From positions 179,961,452 to 180,025,451 of the forward strand of contig OY755038.1 in the NCBI GenBank assembly GCA_963576565.1: DNA of 64,000 bases, written 5' to 3'. This DNA comes from Aspidapion aeneum (Eukaryota > Arthropoda > Insecta > Coleoptera > Brentidae). Under the pieces are notes generated by a model that made no database searches, was not told where the DNA came from, and worked only from the letters and a program-made list of their open reading frames with translations. This document shows, piece by piece, positions 1-11,218 of the stretch. The position numbers and the translations under genes are program-made. Each line of letters begins with the position of its first letter. Position 1 is the first letter of the stretch.

Positions 1-916
1 TGGTTAGAATCATTCAAGTGAAAATCACCCTGTATTAATCTATTCTAATACACGAGGTAAATAATATTGGTAGATCTGCGCATGCGAAGTCAGGGATCGA
101 AAGTAAACTTGGTAGGGCTAGCGTCTTGTTTAGTAAATGCGCAATTTTTAATAAGAAAATATTAAGAAAAAAAAACTTTAAACTTTAACTAATTTATAAT
201 CCAAGATAGTTTTACTTCTAAGTAGGATTTAACCGAAGTACCTATTTGATTGTACAGTCACGAACTCATTAAATTGCCGCTGCCGTTTGCGCAAGAGCTT
301 GGATGATAATCCGGATTCCGGCGAGGTTTATGAATAAGTAAATTATTGAACATCGTATCACGCGCTTTCATTTCCTCGACTCCACGTCGATCGGCTGTCG
401 TTGTGCTCTTTTGTTTAGCGCTATAGTGAAATGCAATTTTTGCTATTGAAATTAATCGGAAGTATTCGGAATATGGGCCGATAAACGAACGAGGCCGTAC
501 ACGTTTTGACCTGACCACCTAAATGATGTTTGATCTAACCAGCAATGATTATAGTTATGATAATATAACTTATTTTATGTAGCTATTCGCTTTATTAAAC
601 TTAATTTTGTAGTTAAGCTAAAGTTGAATCAAGAAAAAAAGAATTAAGCTAAAGTTGAATGAGGCAAAACGCAGCATCTGCGAGCTACCTTTGCCTTGAG
701 GATTTTCCCGTAAAACTTGCGTTGAAGATTTTACTTATTTTAATATAAAAATAACTTGATCAAATGGTTTTTGTTTAAGAGATACAAAGTATTTTGTAAA
801 TGTAAAAAGTAGGGCGGAAATTTAAGCAGTTTTAATTTAGTTAAATAGGAACCTTATTCCTTCCGGCCCTCCGATTATACTATCTTGTTTAATTTTATTT
901 AATTGGTATTTTGCAG
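1..916. other. no gene recognised; AT-rich DNA
   Basis: No recognisable coding, RNA or transposon signature. Positions 250-520 are somewhat richer in GC and CpG than their surroundings, and an 86-codon frame is open on the minus strand there, but its translation shows no family motif. A short direct duplication (the string TTAAGCTAAAGTTGAAT) lies at about 613-660. Confidence 0.5.
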
Positions 917-1032
917 CAACCAAAAGGGAAACCACACCAAAACGTAGACATAAGAGCATTTTAGCCTTTTTGGACCCTCGTCGTTATTCGTTCGTATTGG
1001 AAAGTGCCCAAAAAGGTGAAATCGCTCATTAA
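917..1032 (+). CDS. possible 3'-terminal coding exon (weak)
   Basis: A T-rich stretch ending in TTTTGCAG at 909-916 resembles a 3' splice acceptor. It is followed by an open frame of about 38 codons ending at TAA (1030-1032). The predicted peptide is basic (begins TKRETTPKRRHKS and ends QKGEIAH) and its base composition is less AT-rich than the flanks. An AATAAA-like signal lies near 1322. I do not recognise the protein. A frame this short stays open by chance fairly often, and no upstream exon was identified, so it may not be real. Confidence 0.18.
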
Positions 1033-2430
1033 ACCCAACGTTACCCTTCGCGGATATGCCGAAATTGCCCTAACCTAAGAGTTATTGTTTAGTCTTATAC
1101 TCGGTTCGAACCAAACCAAGTAATTTTTGATAGATCAGGAAGAAGGCAAGATTCACAACTCCAGCTAGTGTGCGAATTCCAAGATAAATAAAAATAATAT
1201 TGATGAATAATAAAATGTGACTTATCCGTTCGTAAGCATGCACACACTCTACATAGTAATAATAATAAAAACAAATCAGTTTATTTATCAACCAGTACAT
1301 CTTAATTACAATTTTGAATATAAATAAAGATAAATAAACAACTTGGCCTTGAAATAAAATGAATTGCTTGCGGCATGTTTTCCTATACTAATCAAATTTT
1401 GCGCCAAAACGCAGGCTTCCAATATTCATTGCAGCGACGGTGCGGCGCGGCGTCGGCAAAGAAGGACAGGATTTTAGCCACCTCCTCAAAAAAAGATTGT
1501 CTTATGCGTCAAGAATTTTAGCCACCCCCCCCCCCCAAAAAATAGTGTTCTTTCGCGTCCAGAATTCAGGGCAGTTACACATTTCAGGCCACTCAAATAT
1601 TAAAGAAAATGGCTTCTTAACAGCTGTTTTCCAATCGCTCTTTCTCAAATAACCAATCTATGCTTGTATTTATTTTTTTAGATTTAAAACTAAAAAATAA
1701 AAAATAAATAAAACTTTCCATTTTAAAAATAGCTAGTAATAAAAACATGTTAAAATAGTTTTTCTTCATGTATGTAAAAAAATATCAATAAATTAAAATC
1801 CTGAAAAATCACAAATATGTATATTTTTTTAACCGAACATTCAATCGGAATACAGACCGAAGCGACATTTTTCATTATTAAAATTAACACAGTAATGTGA
1901 AGAAATTCTATGTGTTGAACGACGCGCTACGAATCCCGGTCATTAACCTCGCCCGGTATTTGGATTCTTATATTATCCAAGCTCAGCTAAAAACGCCAGC
2001 GGCCATTTATTTAGTCCACGACTGTACAACATTATATACAGTGTGCGCAAACGAAATTGAACATTCGTTATAAGGACCAACTTGGTGGGCCAGTTATTTT
2101 TGCTTGAAAACCAATTTGTTTTAATAATTTGCTCGAGTCTCTAATATTAAATGTAAGCGTTCTTAGTGAAGACTCTAACATAGACACCCTTCAGGGAATC
2201 TATCAAAGTTTAGGATTTCAATTTGTTCCATAATCTCAGTTTAATATTAAACACCCTTACTCGTGGACCATCGACTAGCTCTAAATGTGCCGATAATTTT
2301 TTGGATAATTTAATTATATGTATGTCTGTGGAAATTTGTAGGGTAGGCATTTCAGCACCCCTCCCCCCCATTCCAGAAAAATGTAGCAACCAAATAAAGT
2401 AGTCGAAAAAACCGACGTATATTATACAGG
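1033..2430. other. no gene recognised; simple-sequence patches
   Basis: No gene is supported. A 13-nt poly-C run lies at 1525-1537, inside a short imperfect repetition of GATTTTAGCCACC (about 1470 and 1513). The remainder is AT-rich and looks single-copy within the window. Confidence 0.5.
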
Positions 2431-2470
2431 GGATTTCGGAAACGGTAAGAGATACGAGTTTGTTTAAATG
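2431..2470 (+). repeat. Tc1/mariner-type terminal repeat relic
   Basis: The segment starting TACAGGGGATTTCGG and continuing with ACGGTAAGAGATACG is an internally deleted version of the reverse complement of 21022-21082, the outer end of the Tc1/mariner-like element whose right terminus reads GGGACACCCTGTA. The two are oriented as opposite ends of one element. Whether they were the ends of the same insertion or of two related ones cannot be settled here. Confidence 0.4.
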
Positions 2471-2803
2471 AGAAAAGATTGGAAATTTTTTTTAAGTCAC
2501 ACGCTTTTATAAAATGCACTAAAAAATAAAAAATAATTTCCCAACATTCTGATATTATCATAATAATAAATGCGATGGCCGACTGATGGAAATTTTGACG
2601 ATGTTAGCACGATAAGATATCCGTATAGAATAGAATATTCTTTAAGAGTTAAGATCACAAATTTTGATTAACCTGTCCTTTGATTTGCGGCCATCGCTTT
2701 AATTATTATGAAAATATCAGAATGTTGAAAATTATTTTTTATTTTGTAGTGCATTTTATAAAAGCTTGTGACTTAAAAAAAAAATTACCAATTTATTTTC
2801 TAC
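2470..2803. repeat. imperfect inverted repeat, ~110-bp arms
   Basis: Positions 2470-2580 and 2689-2803 are reverse complements with scattered mismatches, separated by about 108 bp. The inner edges are GCGATGGCC (ending 2580) and GGCCATCGC (from 2689). A transcript would fold into a long hairpin. No coding capacity. It may be a MITE or a rearranged piece of the element ending at 2431. Confidence 0.6.
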
Positions 2804-2959
2804 TTTTTAGTCTCAGCTATCTACCCTATTAAATGAAAATATTTGTTCAATTACAGAACAGAAGAGTTTATACTAGATTATAATGAAATCGCTGATCGTG
2901 AGTTGTTTGGAAACTCATTTTTCTATTGGGAGAAGGGGAGGGTGGGTGTAGAGGTAGAA

Positions 2960-3345
2960 ATATATTTTTTGTTTGGGCTGTATTGCCATCGGACCTTTAT
3001 GCATATACCAAATTTCATAAAAATCATTTGAAGTGAAGTATGTCAAAAACGCATTTTTTATGGAAGGGGGTGGGGGGGTAGGGGTGGGAGGACATTTTCT
3101 TATTATTGTTGTATTGTCATCGGACCACTATATGTATACCAAATTTCATCCAAATCGGATAATGGGAAGTGTGTCAAAAACGCAATTTTCTATAGAAGGG
3201 GGTGGGGGTAGGAGTGGGAGGATATTTTTTTTCAATGTTGTATTGTCATCGGACCACTATATGTATATCAAATTTCATCCAAATCGGATAATGGGAAGGG
3301 TGTCAAAAACGTATTTTCTATGAAAGGGGATGGGGGTAGGGGTTT
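2960..3345. repeat. ~130-bp tandem repeat, left part
   Basis: The phrase CATCGGACC recurs at about 2987, 3118 and 3247, giving a period near 130 bp. Each unit has a G-rich block (GGGGGTGGGGGTAGG-like), then ATTGTCATCGGACCACTAT, then TTTCATCCAAATCGGATAA. The array is cut at 3345 by the BEL/Pao insertion and resumes at 10152. Open frames in it are by-products of the repeat and show no protein family. Confidence 0.8.
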
Positions 3346-3793
3346 TGCCCGCAGTAAGAAAAACGATAACTGCAATGGACTGTAGATATTTTAATTAATG
3401 AAAGCGCGAACAAACATAAATATATTGATATGAAATTACGAAATAATTAAAAGGTCCATAGGTTAATTGTGGGTACCACACAACGGAAATCAGAAACAAG
3501 GTACTTACAGTTTGCAGCCAATTTCTCCACGTTCCAAGGGGCCCCTGTCTGGATCTAATGATGGCACCACGTAGCTGAAGGGCTGAAGTTTCTAGTTCTA
3601 TGCTTCAGTACACCAAAATCGAGCACTTTTTAGTGTAGAAATTTGAAATAGTTGGAGAAAGAAATTAACACGCCATTTTCTCGAGGCGGTTGACAAGGAA
3701 GGATCTCCCTGATTGTTGGTGCGCATGTCCTTCATCCAATTGTGTGGTTTTAAAAATTTAAAAACAACCGCGAAATTTTAGCGGGGGCTAACA
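3346..3793 (-). repeat. BEL/Pao 1, 3' LTR
   Basis: Matches 9689-10151 across its length. On the minus strand it begins TGTTAGC and ends in CA. It has a small duplication near 3590-3605 relative to the other copy and lacks the insertion at 10063-10085. No clear promoter element was picked out. Confidence 0.88.
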
Positions 3794-4024
3794 TAACTGC
3801 CCTCCAAAATACACAATTTTAGAATCTCAACCGGACAGATATATATATAAAAAAAATGATCGACCGATAAATATAAATGAATGAAAACAGATAAGTATCG
3901 TAAGTTTATTTAGAGATAACGAGAACCCGAAAAAGTCAAAACAAACAAACAAAAATTCAAAAAAAATAAAGAATTACCTATTGTAATAATTGACTTCAAT
4001 AGGTAGAAAAAATTAAAATTAGTT

Positions 4025-5154
4025 TTAATTCGGCAAGAGGCACAGTTTTACAACTGGCCGCTTATAAACACCGGTAGCCGTTCGTACCGTCGCTACACGC
4101 ACTTGACCGTCGCCGCCGTGGTGCAGTTCGATGACCCGACCGACTGGCCATTTCAAAGGTGACTGGATGTGATCACTTGTTATGATTACCAAATCATTTA
4201 ATTTGATATGTGTCGCTGTTGTAGCGTATGCAAATACTCTACAGAATACCGTTTCCAAAAATCATTATGTAGTTTTTGGATCAGTTGCCATCTCGAGAGC
4301 CGATTTAGGGGAACCTCGGACAAATCTGACTCCGGAATTTCTGAATTAAGGGGTTCAAGGGTCAAAAAATGCCCAGGGGTAAGAGGTTGAAGATCGTGTG
4401 GGTCTGAAGAGGCAGGAGATAAAGGGCGACTATTAAGTACGGCTTCTATGCGACATGTAAGGGTGGACATTTCCATGATGGACAACTTCTGGTCGCCGAC
4501 TACTCGAACAAAGTCAGTTTTAAAACTTTTGACGCCAGCTTCTGCCAGGCCATTGAAATGTGGACTGAGTGGAGGTCCCAGATGCCAACGAATAGAAAGT
4601 CTGGTGGACGCACTTCTTGCGTAATCAAGTAATTGGTTACAAAACCCTATAAAATTACTGCCCTGATCTGACCAGCATTGCGTCACGCTTCCACGTCTGG
4701 AAATGAATCGATGGAATGCACCTACAAACCCTTCGGTGGACAGTTCCATGGTTAATTCCAAATGCACGCAATGTGTGGCCGTGCAGACAAACACACAGAC
4801 ATAAAATTTGAAAGCTTTACAACCACGGTAACGATGAGGAATCACAAAGAAAGGTCCACAAAAGTCGATAGCTACACTCGAAAAAGGTTTAAGTTGATTG
4901 ATTCGATGAGCGGGAAGTGAACTCATTATGGGCGGTCTACAGGGTTTAGGGTTGATTCTAAAACATTGCAAGCACTTTGATATGGTTCTTTGAATTGCCC
5001 GTCTGGCAGATAATATCCAAAATTGCTGTAAAAGCAGATTATGTAATGTTTTAAACCCAGGATGAAGGTATTGCCGATGAGTGGACTCGATAAGAAGAGT
5101 AGTTAAACGATGGTTACTCGAAAGTAAGACGGGGTGTTTTGCAGAATAAGACAA
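4025..5154 (-). pseudogene. BEL/Pao 1 integrase and C-terminal tail
   Basis: This section encodes the integrase that would insert element cDNA into the genome. An HHCC zinc-binding region comes first (H-x3-H spacing around HPGFKTLHN, then CLQCF). The catalytic core follows: Asp in VAIDFCGPF, Asp in WSDQGSNFIG and Glu in GLAEAGVKS, so all three catalytic acidic residues are retained. The typical BEL/Pao tail (VLNSRPL, LTPGHFL, then a basic segment ending KLCLLPN) follows. A frameshift near 4250 separates core and tail, and a stop at about 5224 separates the integrase from RNase H. A protease-to-integrase polyprotein is expected in intact relatives. Confidence 0.85.
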
Positions 5155-5223
5155 AAGGTCAGATTTTTGTAAACTGCCACCGACTCTAATGATATTATTT
5201 TCATCAAGAAAAGGTGAAAGTTT

Positions 5224-6997
5224 TCAAAAAGGTTTTGGTATTGGTTTATCCTTAGATAACGCGGAAAAAGGCTCAGAAAAGCAAGAACCTTGAACGCGTT
5301 TGATTAGAAGGTATAACGCACTTTGCATCTCACCGGTGGTAGGAAAAACAATATTCTCAAAAATAACTTTTTGGTCCGGCGGCTTAGTGGGTTTTTGATA
5401 GGAATGGTTTTGAAAAAGGTTAACTATTCGAAGGACATAACAAATGATACGTTGAATTTTTGATATAGATGAATATTTGATAAGAAGCTGATCTAAGAAG
5501 TTAACGTCAATTATCGCATTGCAACAGACCTTTGGCTTTTCCTCCAGATTAATATCTCCGAAATCAATCGGCATTTTTGATTTATGAAAATCGGGCCATT
5601 CGTTTTCGGGAGACCACAAAAACGATGGTGCGTTCCACCACATGTCATGTGAAATGAGCTGTGAGGGGGTGGTCCCTCGTGACGCAATATCGGCTGCATT
5701 TAAAGCAGAAGGAATGTAGCGCCATGAGTTTGAGGGAATGATTTCTTGGATTCTACTGACTCGATTTCCAACAAAGGATTGCCAGCGATTAGGAGGGGAT
5801 GAAAGCCAATGCAATACGACTTGCGAATCGCAGAAAGTAACGATATTTGTAAAAGTTATTTTTCCTTCATGGCTAGATAAAACGAAGCCAATTAATTCGC
5901 TTAAAAGAAATACGCCTAGGAGTTCTAGCCTAGCCAAAGTCTGTGACTTTATAGGCGCGACCCTAGATTTTGCAGATATGAGAGAAACAGATATATTGTT
6001 TTCCTCTTCTACACGAAAATATACGACGCCTGCGTAGCCTCGAATTGAAGCGTCACAGAAGCCGATGATTTGACAGGTATTGGTTTTTGACAGTTTGATT
6101 TGTCGGGGTAATTGAAAATTGGAAAGAAGCGGGATTTCAGAACGAAGTTTGTTCCGTTGAGTCGATGATAGAAGAATCCGGTTCTTCGTCCCAGCCTATC
6201 TTCGATATCCACAACTGTTGCAAAATAAATTTTGCTTGTAGCAACAAGGGACAAAGAAAACCTAAGGGATCGAAGATTGTTCCTATGATAGATAAAATAG
6301 AACGTTTGGTTGGGGGTTTGTCTTTCATTCGGCATTGATAAGAAAAAATGTCGTTTTTTGGATGTCATTGAAGTCCTAAAACTTTGATAAAGTGGGGTTC
6401 CTCCTTGTCAAAAGTGAGAGGCATTTGACGATCGGATTCTGGCAATGTTGCCAATAACTCGGGACAATTGCTTGCCAATTTTTTAAGTTCAAATCCTCCC
6501 GACTTCAACAAATCATTGAGTTCCGTTTGAAGGGAAAGAGCTTCAGAAATCGAAGGGCTGGTTCCCAAGATATCGTCGATATAGATTGACGTTTTTAGAA
6601 CAGTACTAGCCATAGGAAAACTTTCCTTTTCTCTCTCGGCCAGCTCATTTAAGGTACGCATGGCTAGAAAAGGTGAGCATGTCATGCCAAAAGTGACAGT
6701 AGAAAGTTCCCACACTGAAAGTGTGTCCTGTGGAGAAAACCTCCACAATATCCTTTGATAAGGACGGTGATAAGGATTGATAAGGACTTGACGGAACATC
6801 TGTTTGATATCAGCAATGTAGGCAATAGGATTATGACGAAACGTAAGGAGTAAAGAAGCAATATCCTTTTGAAGTTTCGGTCCAGATAACAGTGTGTCAT
6901 TGAGACTAATATTTTTTGGGGTGACTGCCGAACAATCCCAGACTACCCTTAATTTTGTACTTAAGCTTTCCGGCTTTAATACGCAATGATGTGCCAA
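5224..6997 (-). pseudogene. BEL/Pao 1 reverse transcriptase and RNase H
   Basis: The reverse transcriptase starts near 6990 with a motif like KLRVVWDCSA and carries the catalytic YIDDILG around 6570-6590. The thumb/connection region (TIFDPLGFLCPL) and RNase H follow; a first RNase H Asp lies in a GFCDAS-like motif near 6050, and later residues include TFCDSQVVLHWL. Reading is broken by a TGA near 6365, a frameshift near 6150 and a stop at 5224. The frameshift joining it to the protease lies in an A-run at about 6997-7005, consistent with homopolymer slippage. The normal role is copying element RNA into cDNA. Confidence 0.88.
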
Positions 6998-7922
6998 AAA
7001 AAAATGATACGTCGACTTTTGGTTGACTAGGTAAAACTAGACTCATATGATTAGAATCGATATAGTCTTGCATGAAACTAGAATAGGCAGTGTACAGATC
7101 AGGATTTTTGAGTAATCTATTTTCTAGAAGTAAAAATCTACGATAAGCTTGCGGATAAGTATTTCCTAGGTCAGGGTTTATTTTATCTTTAAACGGAAGA
7201 TCTACCATAAACCTACCGCTCGGTTGCCGTACGACACTCGTAGTAAAAATTGATTCCGCTTGTTTTTCTTCCTTTGATAAGATTTGTTTTTTAGGCAAAT
7301 GTTCGATTTCCCAAAACCTAGGGAGAATGACCTCTAAAGGAGGTGAATGACTCGTTAAAAAACAACTGGTTCGTTCCGTAAGACTACCTACTTCGTCAAA
7401 TTTTTCCATGACGACCCAGCCAAAGATGGTTTCAAGGGCTGAAGGTTGCCCTATTTGTCCAAGAACCCTGCCCTCCTTGAATATCTGTGCGAATAGCTCG
7501 CAACCAATAACTAGGTCCACAGGTCTAGATTTGAAATAAGATGGGTCGGCAAGTTTAAGGTTTTCCAAGTGTTTCCACTGATTATCGTTCAAAGTGAATG
7601 TAGGCATATTGGAACATAGTTGTGGAACAACAATTGCTTTGAAATTAAGTAAAGGAGTGACCTGTCCTTGTGGCTTAATGTGACATTGAACGAGCCCTTT
7701 GGAAGTAAAAGACGACATTTTATTTAATCCGAATATTTCAGTGGTGTAAGTTCGCCTAGGAATATTAAGACGCTGAATACACTTTTCACTGATGAATCCT
7801 GTCTGTGATCCAGAATCAAGCAGTGCCCTTACAGGTTGAAAATTTCCGCAACCGTCCATAACATCTATTATGGCGGTGCATAAAAGAAAGGTATCTGAAG
7901 GTCCTGAGATATTTAATGACAC
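6906..7922 (-). pseudogene. BEL/Pao 1 aspartic protease region
   Basis: An open frame of 338 codons encodes a retropepsin-like protease with the catalytic motif LLDSGSQTGFIS about 35 residues in. It continues into the linker before RT, with the BEL/Pao-typical GRFMVDLPFKDK segment. The protease would process the Gag-Pol polyprotein. The frame is shifted from the CCHC region upstream and from RT downstream, so the original single reading frame is broken on both sides. Confidence 0.85.
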
Positions 7923-9307
7923 ATGAAGATTATTGACAGGTGGTGTGTGAATGACAGGACATCTTGGCTTCCAGACTCTTGATTAGTCTCTAAGATATGA
8001 GTTAAAGTGTGGTGCCTTTTACTGTTGCAAGTCCTGCATGAATATTTTGATTTGCACGTATCTACCCCATGCGAGGGATGAAAACACGCTAGACATAATT
8101 TTTTTTGCTTGATGAAAGATAGGCGATCAATAGGTGAGAGGTCAAGAAATGTTTGACATTTCGAAAGCACGTGACCTTGATTACACCGGAGACATTTTAT
8201 TCCCGTACTTGAATTAGTTGAGGTGCCAGCCAGTCCTATAAAAGGCGAATTGGATGATTTATGGGTAGGCTTTTGCCCAAACTGATTTTGCATAGAATTT
8301 GAATTTTGATAGGTAGGCATTTGCCCAAACTGATTTTGCATAGAATTTGATTTTTGATAGGTAGGCACCTTTTTGGGTGCTGTTGATTGAGGAAGTGATT
8401 CCAAAACTTTACATCTTTTTTGTAGAAATTGAAAAAGTGACTGAAAAGTGGGAATTTCGGTATTAGTATTAGCGTGGCTCATTTCGAAATTTGAACGCGT
8501 CGGAATATCCAATATTTCTTACAAAATGAAAAAAATAATAAAGTCCCAACTGTCAACGTCAAAGCTAAGTGATTTTAAAATTTCTAGGGATTCAGAAAAG
8601 GTGTCAATTAAATTACGCAATTCTTTAGCTGACTCGTTTTTTAATGTGGATTTCATAATTGTGCTTAAAGCATCATTTGCGAGGTTCCGCTTGTTTTGAT
8701 ATCTATTGACTAATTTGTCGTAAGCAATTTTATAATTTTGATCAGATAAGCTAATCCCTGATATCAATTTTAAAGGCTCATCCTCGAGATATGAAAATAA
8801 ATATTGAAGTTTTCGAACGTTACTTAGACTTTGATTTTGATCTATAATGTTATTAAAAAGATCGAAAAAACTTGTCCATACTTTTTTATCACCTCGAAAT
8901 ATGGGAATACCTAACTCTTTTAGTTTTGGAGTTTCGTTTTGTCGAACATATGATCCCGAAAATGATGGGGCCTCAACCGGAAATATTTTAGAGTAAACCC
9001 CCTTACAGGCATAAAAATATTTACGAGCTTCTGAAAGGATCGCATCCTGCGTTTTAAACTTCTCGTCGTCCGAGTCGTCCATCAACATAATGACATCATT
9101 ATGTGCCATCATGCATTTATCGAAAGTTTCATCCAAGTCGGAATACCTCACTTGAAACTCTCTTCTCGCTTTTTCGTCCGTTGCCGCGGTCTGTGACAAC
9201 ACATAACACTCGGTGATCGCAGATAAAAAACCCTTGCGTTTTTGCACGGCTTTTTTGATAGACATGATTTTACCTTTGAAATGACGAAATTGTCGGTAAA
9301 TATACAA
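7913..9307 (-). pseudogene. BEL/Pao 1 Gag with CCHC zinc knuckles
   Basis: The capsid-like N-terminal part (start at 9307, MYIYRQFRH; a start at MSIKKAVQ is equally plausible) includes the BEL/Pao DUF1759-type segment (LGIPIFRGDKKVWTSFFDLF). After an in-frame TAA at about 8519 the same frame continues into zinc knuckles of the C-x2-C type, such as CLRCNQGHVLSKC and CLACFHPSHGVDTC. A short internal duplication, KVPTYQKSNSMQNQF-like repeated, lies at about 8270-8370. Gag packages element RNA in virus-like particles. One stop codon splits it. Confidence 0.85.
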
Positions 9308-9688
9308 TTAACGCTAAATTAATGCTTCTGAAATAGAAAAATGACGAACTGTCGAAAATATGCACTAATTTATCGCAATTGATGAAAATTGTTTTAAATA
9401 TCGAAATGATATGGAACACACCTAATCATAAAACTCGTGCTTGTTTGTTTTGATTGCCCCTCGATTTGTTTACTGAATGAACACGCGGTACGTTACCATA
9501 GCAGCGGACCGAAAACAGGTGAACTACGCCGCTACCGAAGGTCGAGCGACACTCTCTCTCGGTTCAATACGATTGGCAAAATTCAAGGCCGTATAATCTC
9601 GGCCAAAATGAAAATTAAATGGCCGACTTATTAATACCGTCGTATGGAGTAAATTTAAATAATTCGGGTCGAAGGAGCACTTATGTTT
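9308..9688 (-). promoter_or_regulatory. BEL/Pao 1 untranslated leader
   Basis: The non-coding interval between the 5' LTR and gag. Next to the LTR, plus-strand positions about 9664-9680 contain TCGAAGGA. The second BEL/Pao element has the same octamer next to its 5' LTR (about 43735), which makes it a candidate part of the primer-binding region. The matching tRNA was not identified. Confidence 0.45.
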
Positions 9689-10151
9689 TGCGCGCAGTAA
9701 GAAAAACGATAACTGCAATGGACTGTAGATATTTTAATTAATGAAAGCATGAACAAACATAAATATATTGATATGAAATTACGAAATAATTAAAAGGTCC
9801 AAAGGTTAATTGTGGGTACCACACAACGGAAATCAGAAACAAGGTACTTACAGTTTGCAGCCAATTTCTCCACGTTCCAAGGGGCCCCTGTCTGGATCTA
9901 ATGATGGCACCACGTAGCTGAAGGGCTGAAGTTTCTATGCTTCAATACACCAAAATCGAGCACTTTTTAGTGTAGAAATTTGAAATAGTTGGAGACAGAA
10001 ATTAACACGCCATTTTCTCGAGGCGGTTGACAAGGATCTCCCTGATTGTTGGTGCGCATGTCCAAATGCGCGAAAATGTACTTTGTCCTTCATCCAATTG
10101 TGTGGTTTTAAAAATTTAAAAACAACCGCGAAATTTTAGCGGGAGCAAACA
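9689..10151 (-). repeat. BEL/Pao 1, 5' LTR
   Basis: Partner of 3346-3793. On the minus strand it begins TGTTTGC. It carries an extra CAAATGCGCGAAAATG-type insertion around 10063-10085 that the other LTR lacks. Together the two LTRs define the element ends. Confidence 0.88.
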
Positions 10152-10610
10152 GTATTGTCATCGGACCACTATGTGAATACCAAATTTCATCCAAATCGGA
10201 TAATGGGAAGTGTGTCAAAAACGCATTTATCTATGAAAGGGGGTGGGGGTAGGGGTGAAAGGATATTTTTTCTTAATATTGTATTGTCATCGGATTACTA
10301 TACGTATACTAAATTTCATCCAAATCTAATAACGGGAACTGTGCCAAAAACAAATTTTTCTATGGAAGGGGGTGGGAGGATATTTTTTCCTTATTGTTGT
10401 ATTATCATCGGACCACTATGTTTATACCAAATTTTATCCAAATTGGATAACTAGAAATGTGTGAAAAACACATTTTTCTATAGAAGGGGTGGGGGTAGGG
10501 GTGGGAGGATATTTTCTCTTAATGTTGTATTGTCATGGAACCACTATGTGTGTACCAAATTTCATCCAAATCGGATAATGGGAAGTGAGTCAAACACGCT
10601 TCACAAAATT
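10152..10610. repeat. ~130-bp tandem repeat, right part
   Basis: Continuation of the 2960-3345 array beyond the BEL/Pao element. Unit markers (CATCGGACC or variants) lie at about 10158, 10288, 10406 and 10534. The 99-codon open frame across it only reflects repeated units. Confidence 0.8.
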
Positions 10611-10676
10611 TGATAGTTAGATAGTTAGTTAGATGGTTAGACAGAACATGTGAAGCTAAATAAAAGCTTGTAAAAA

Positions 10677-11087
10677 GTTGCGCTATTCTAAGCCAAGTTA
10701 GGTGCTGTATCAATATTAAAGATATCTAAAACGGTTACTAAAATATCGAGCAAAAACCAAAAATGTGTTTTTTTGAAAAATTGAAATATCGCCGTCATCT
10801 TGCAAACAAATTTAATAAAATTTGGTTGTTTTATATAAGCAACACGGCCAATCGAATGACATTAACAAATTTTTTCTAGGCCCTCTAGTTTTTTTGAAAC
10901 CATAGCCAACTTTGTTATTTCTTATGACCGCCATATTGAATGTATACATCAATAAATAGAGCATTAAAAGAGCTTTTCAACCATGTATAATAAGCCTATC
11001 TTGGCATGACGGAAAATTTATTTAAAACACTGTTTTTCACTTGGTCGGCTGTGAAACAAAGGCCGTAGTTGCGTTTGTTGTCATACC
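10677..11087. repeat. left arm of ~400-bp inverted repeat
   Basis: Reverse-complementary to about 20620-21005, starting at GTTGCGCTATTCTAA. Shared landmarks include AAATATCGAGCAAAAAC, GAAACCATAGCCAACTTTG and TCTTATGACCGCCATAT. The two arms enclose the Tc1/mariner-like transposase relic at 16707-17545, so they are best read as its long terminal inverted repeats, later split by PLE and LINE insertions. Confidence 0.7.
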
Positions 11088-11143
11088 TACGTAACTATAT
11101 AGAAATAAAATTTCGGACTTCCATTGTCTTTATTTATTTTAAA

Positions 11144-11188
11144 ACACGACGTTTCGGTTAGTAAGTATCTCTAACCGTTATCAAGTGT
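11144..11188 (-). ncRNA. hammerhead-like motif, PLE minus copy
   Basis: On the minus strand: ACAC, TTGATAA, C, GGTTAG, a 9-nt loop, CTAACC, GAAA, CGTC, GTGT. ACAC/GTGT would form stem I, GGTTAG/CTAACC stem II, and ACGT is self-complementary, as in short hammerheads that act as dimers. Departures from the consensus are C3 to U, G8 to A and one extra base before stem II. Hammerhead motifs are known in Penelope-like elements; activity of this version is doubtful. Confidence 0.45.
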
Positions 11189-11218
11189 GAACTAAACAAT
11201 CTAGTCTCTAGGCTACTA

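Larger units (their letters stand above)
3346..10151 (-). mobile_element. BEL/Pao LTR retrotransposon 1, decayed
   Basis: A minus-strand element with long terminal repeats at both ends and, in order, gag, CCHC zinc knuckles, aspartic protease, reverse transcriptase, RNase H, integrase and a C-terminal tail. Order and motifs are those of the BEL/Pao group. The coding region carries several stop codons and frameshifts, so it is not autonomous now. It sits inside the ~130-bp tandem repeat; the flanks GTTT (before 3346) and GTAT (after 10151) could be a decayed short target duplication. The LTRs are nearly identical apart from small indels, including a 23-bp insertion around 10063-10085. Confidence 0.93.

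Noticed and set aside
3033..3323. 96-codon frame with repeated HYMYTKFHPNRIMG
   Set aside because: Direct product of the ~130-bp tandem repeat; no independent evidence of coding.
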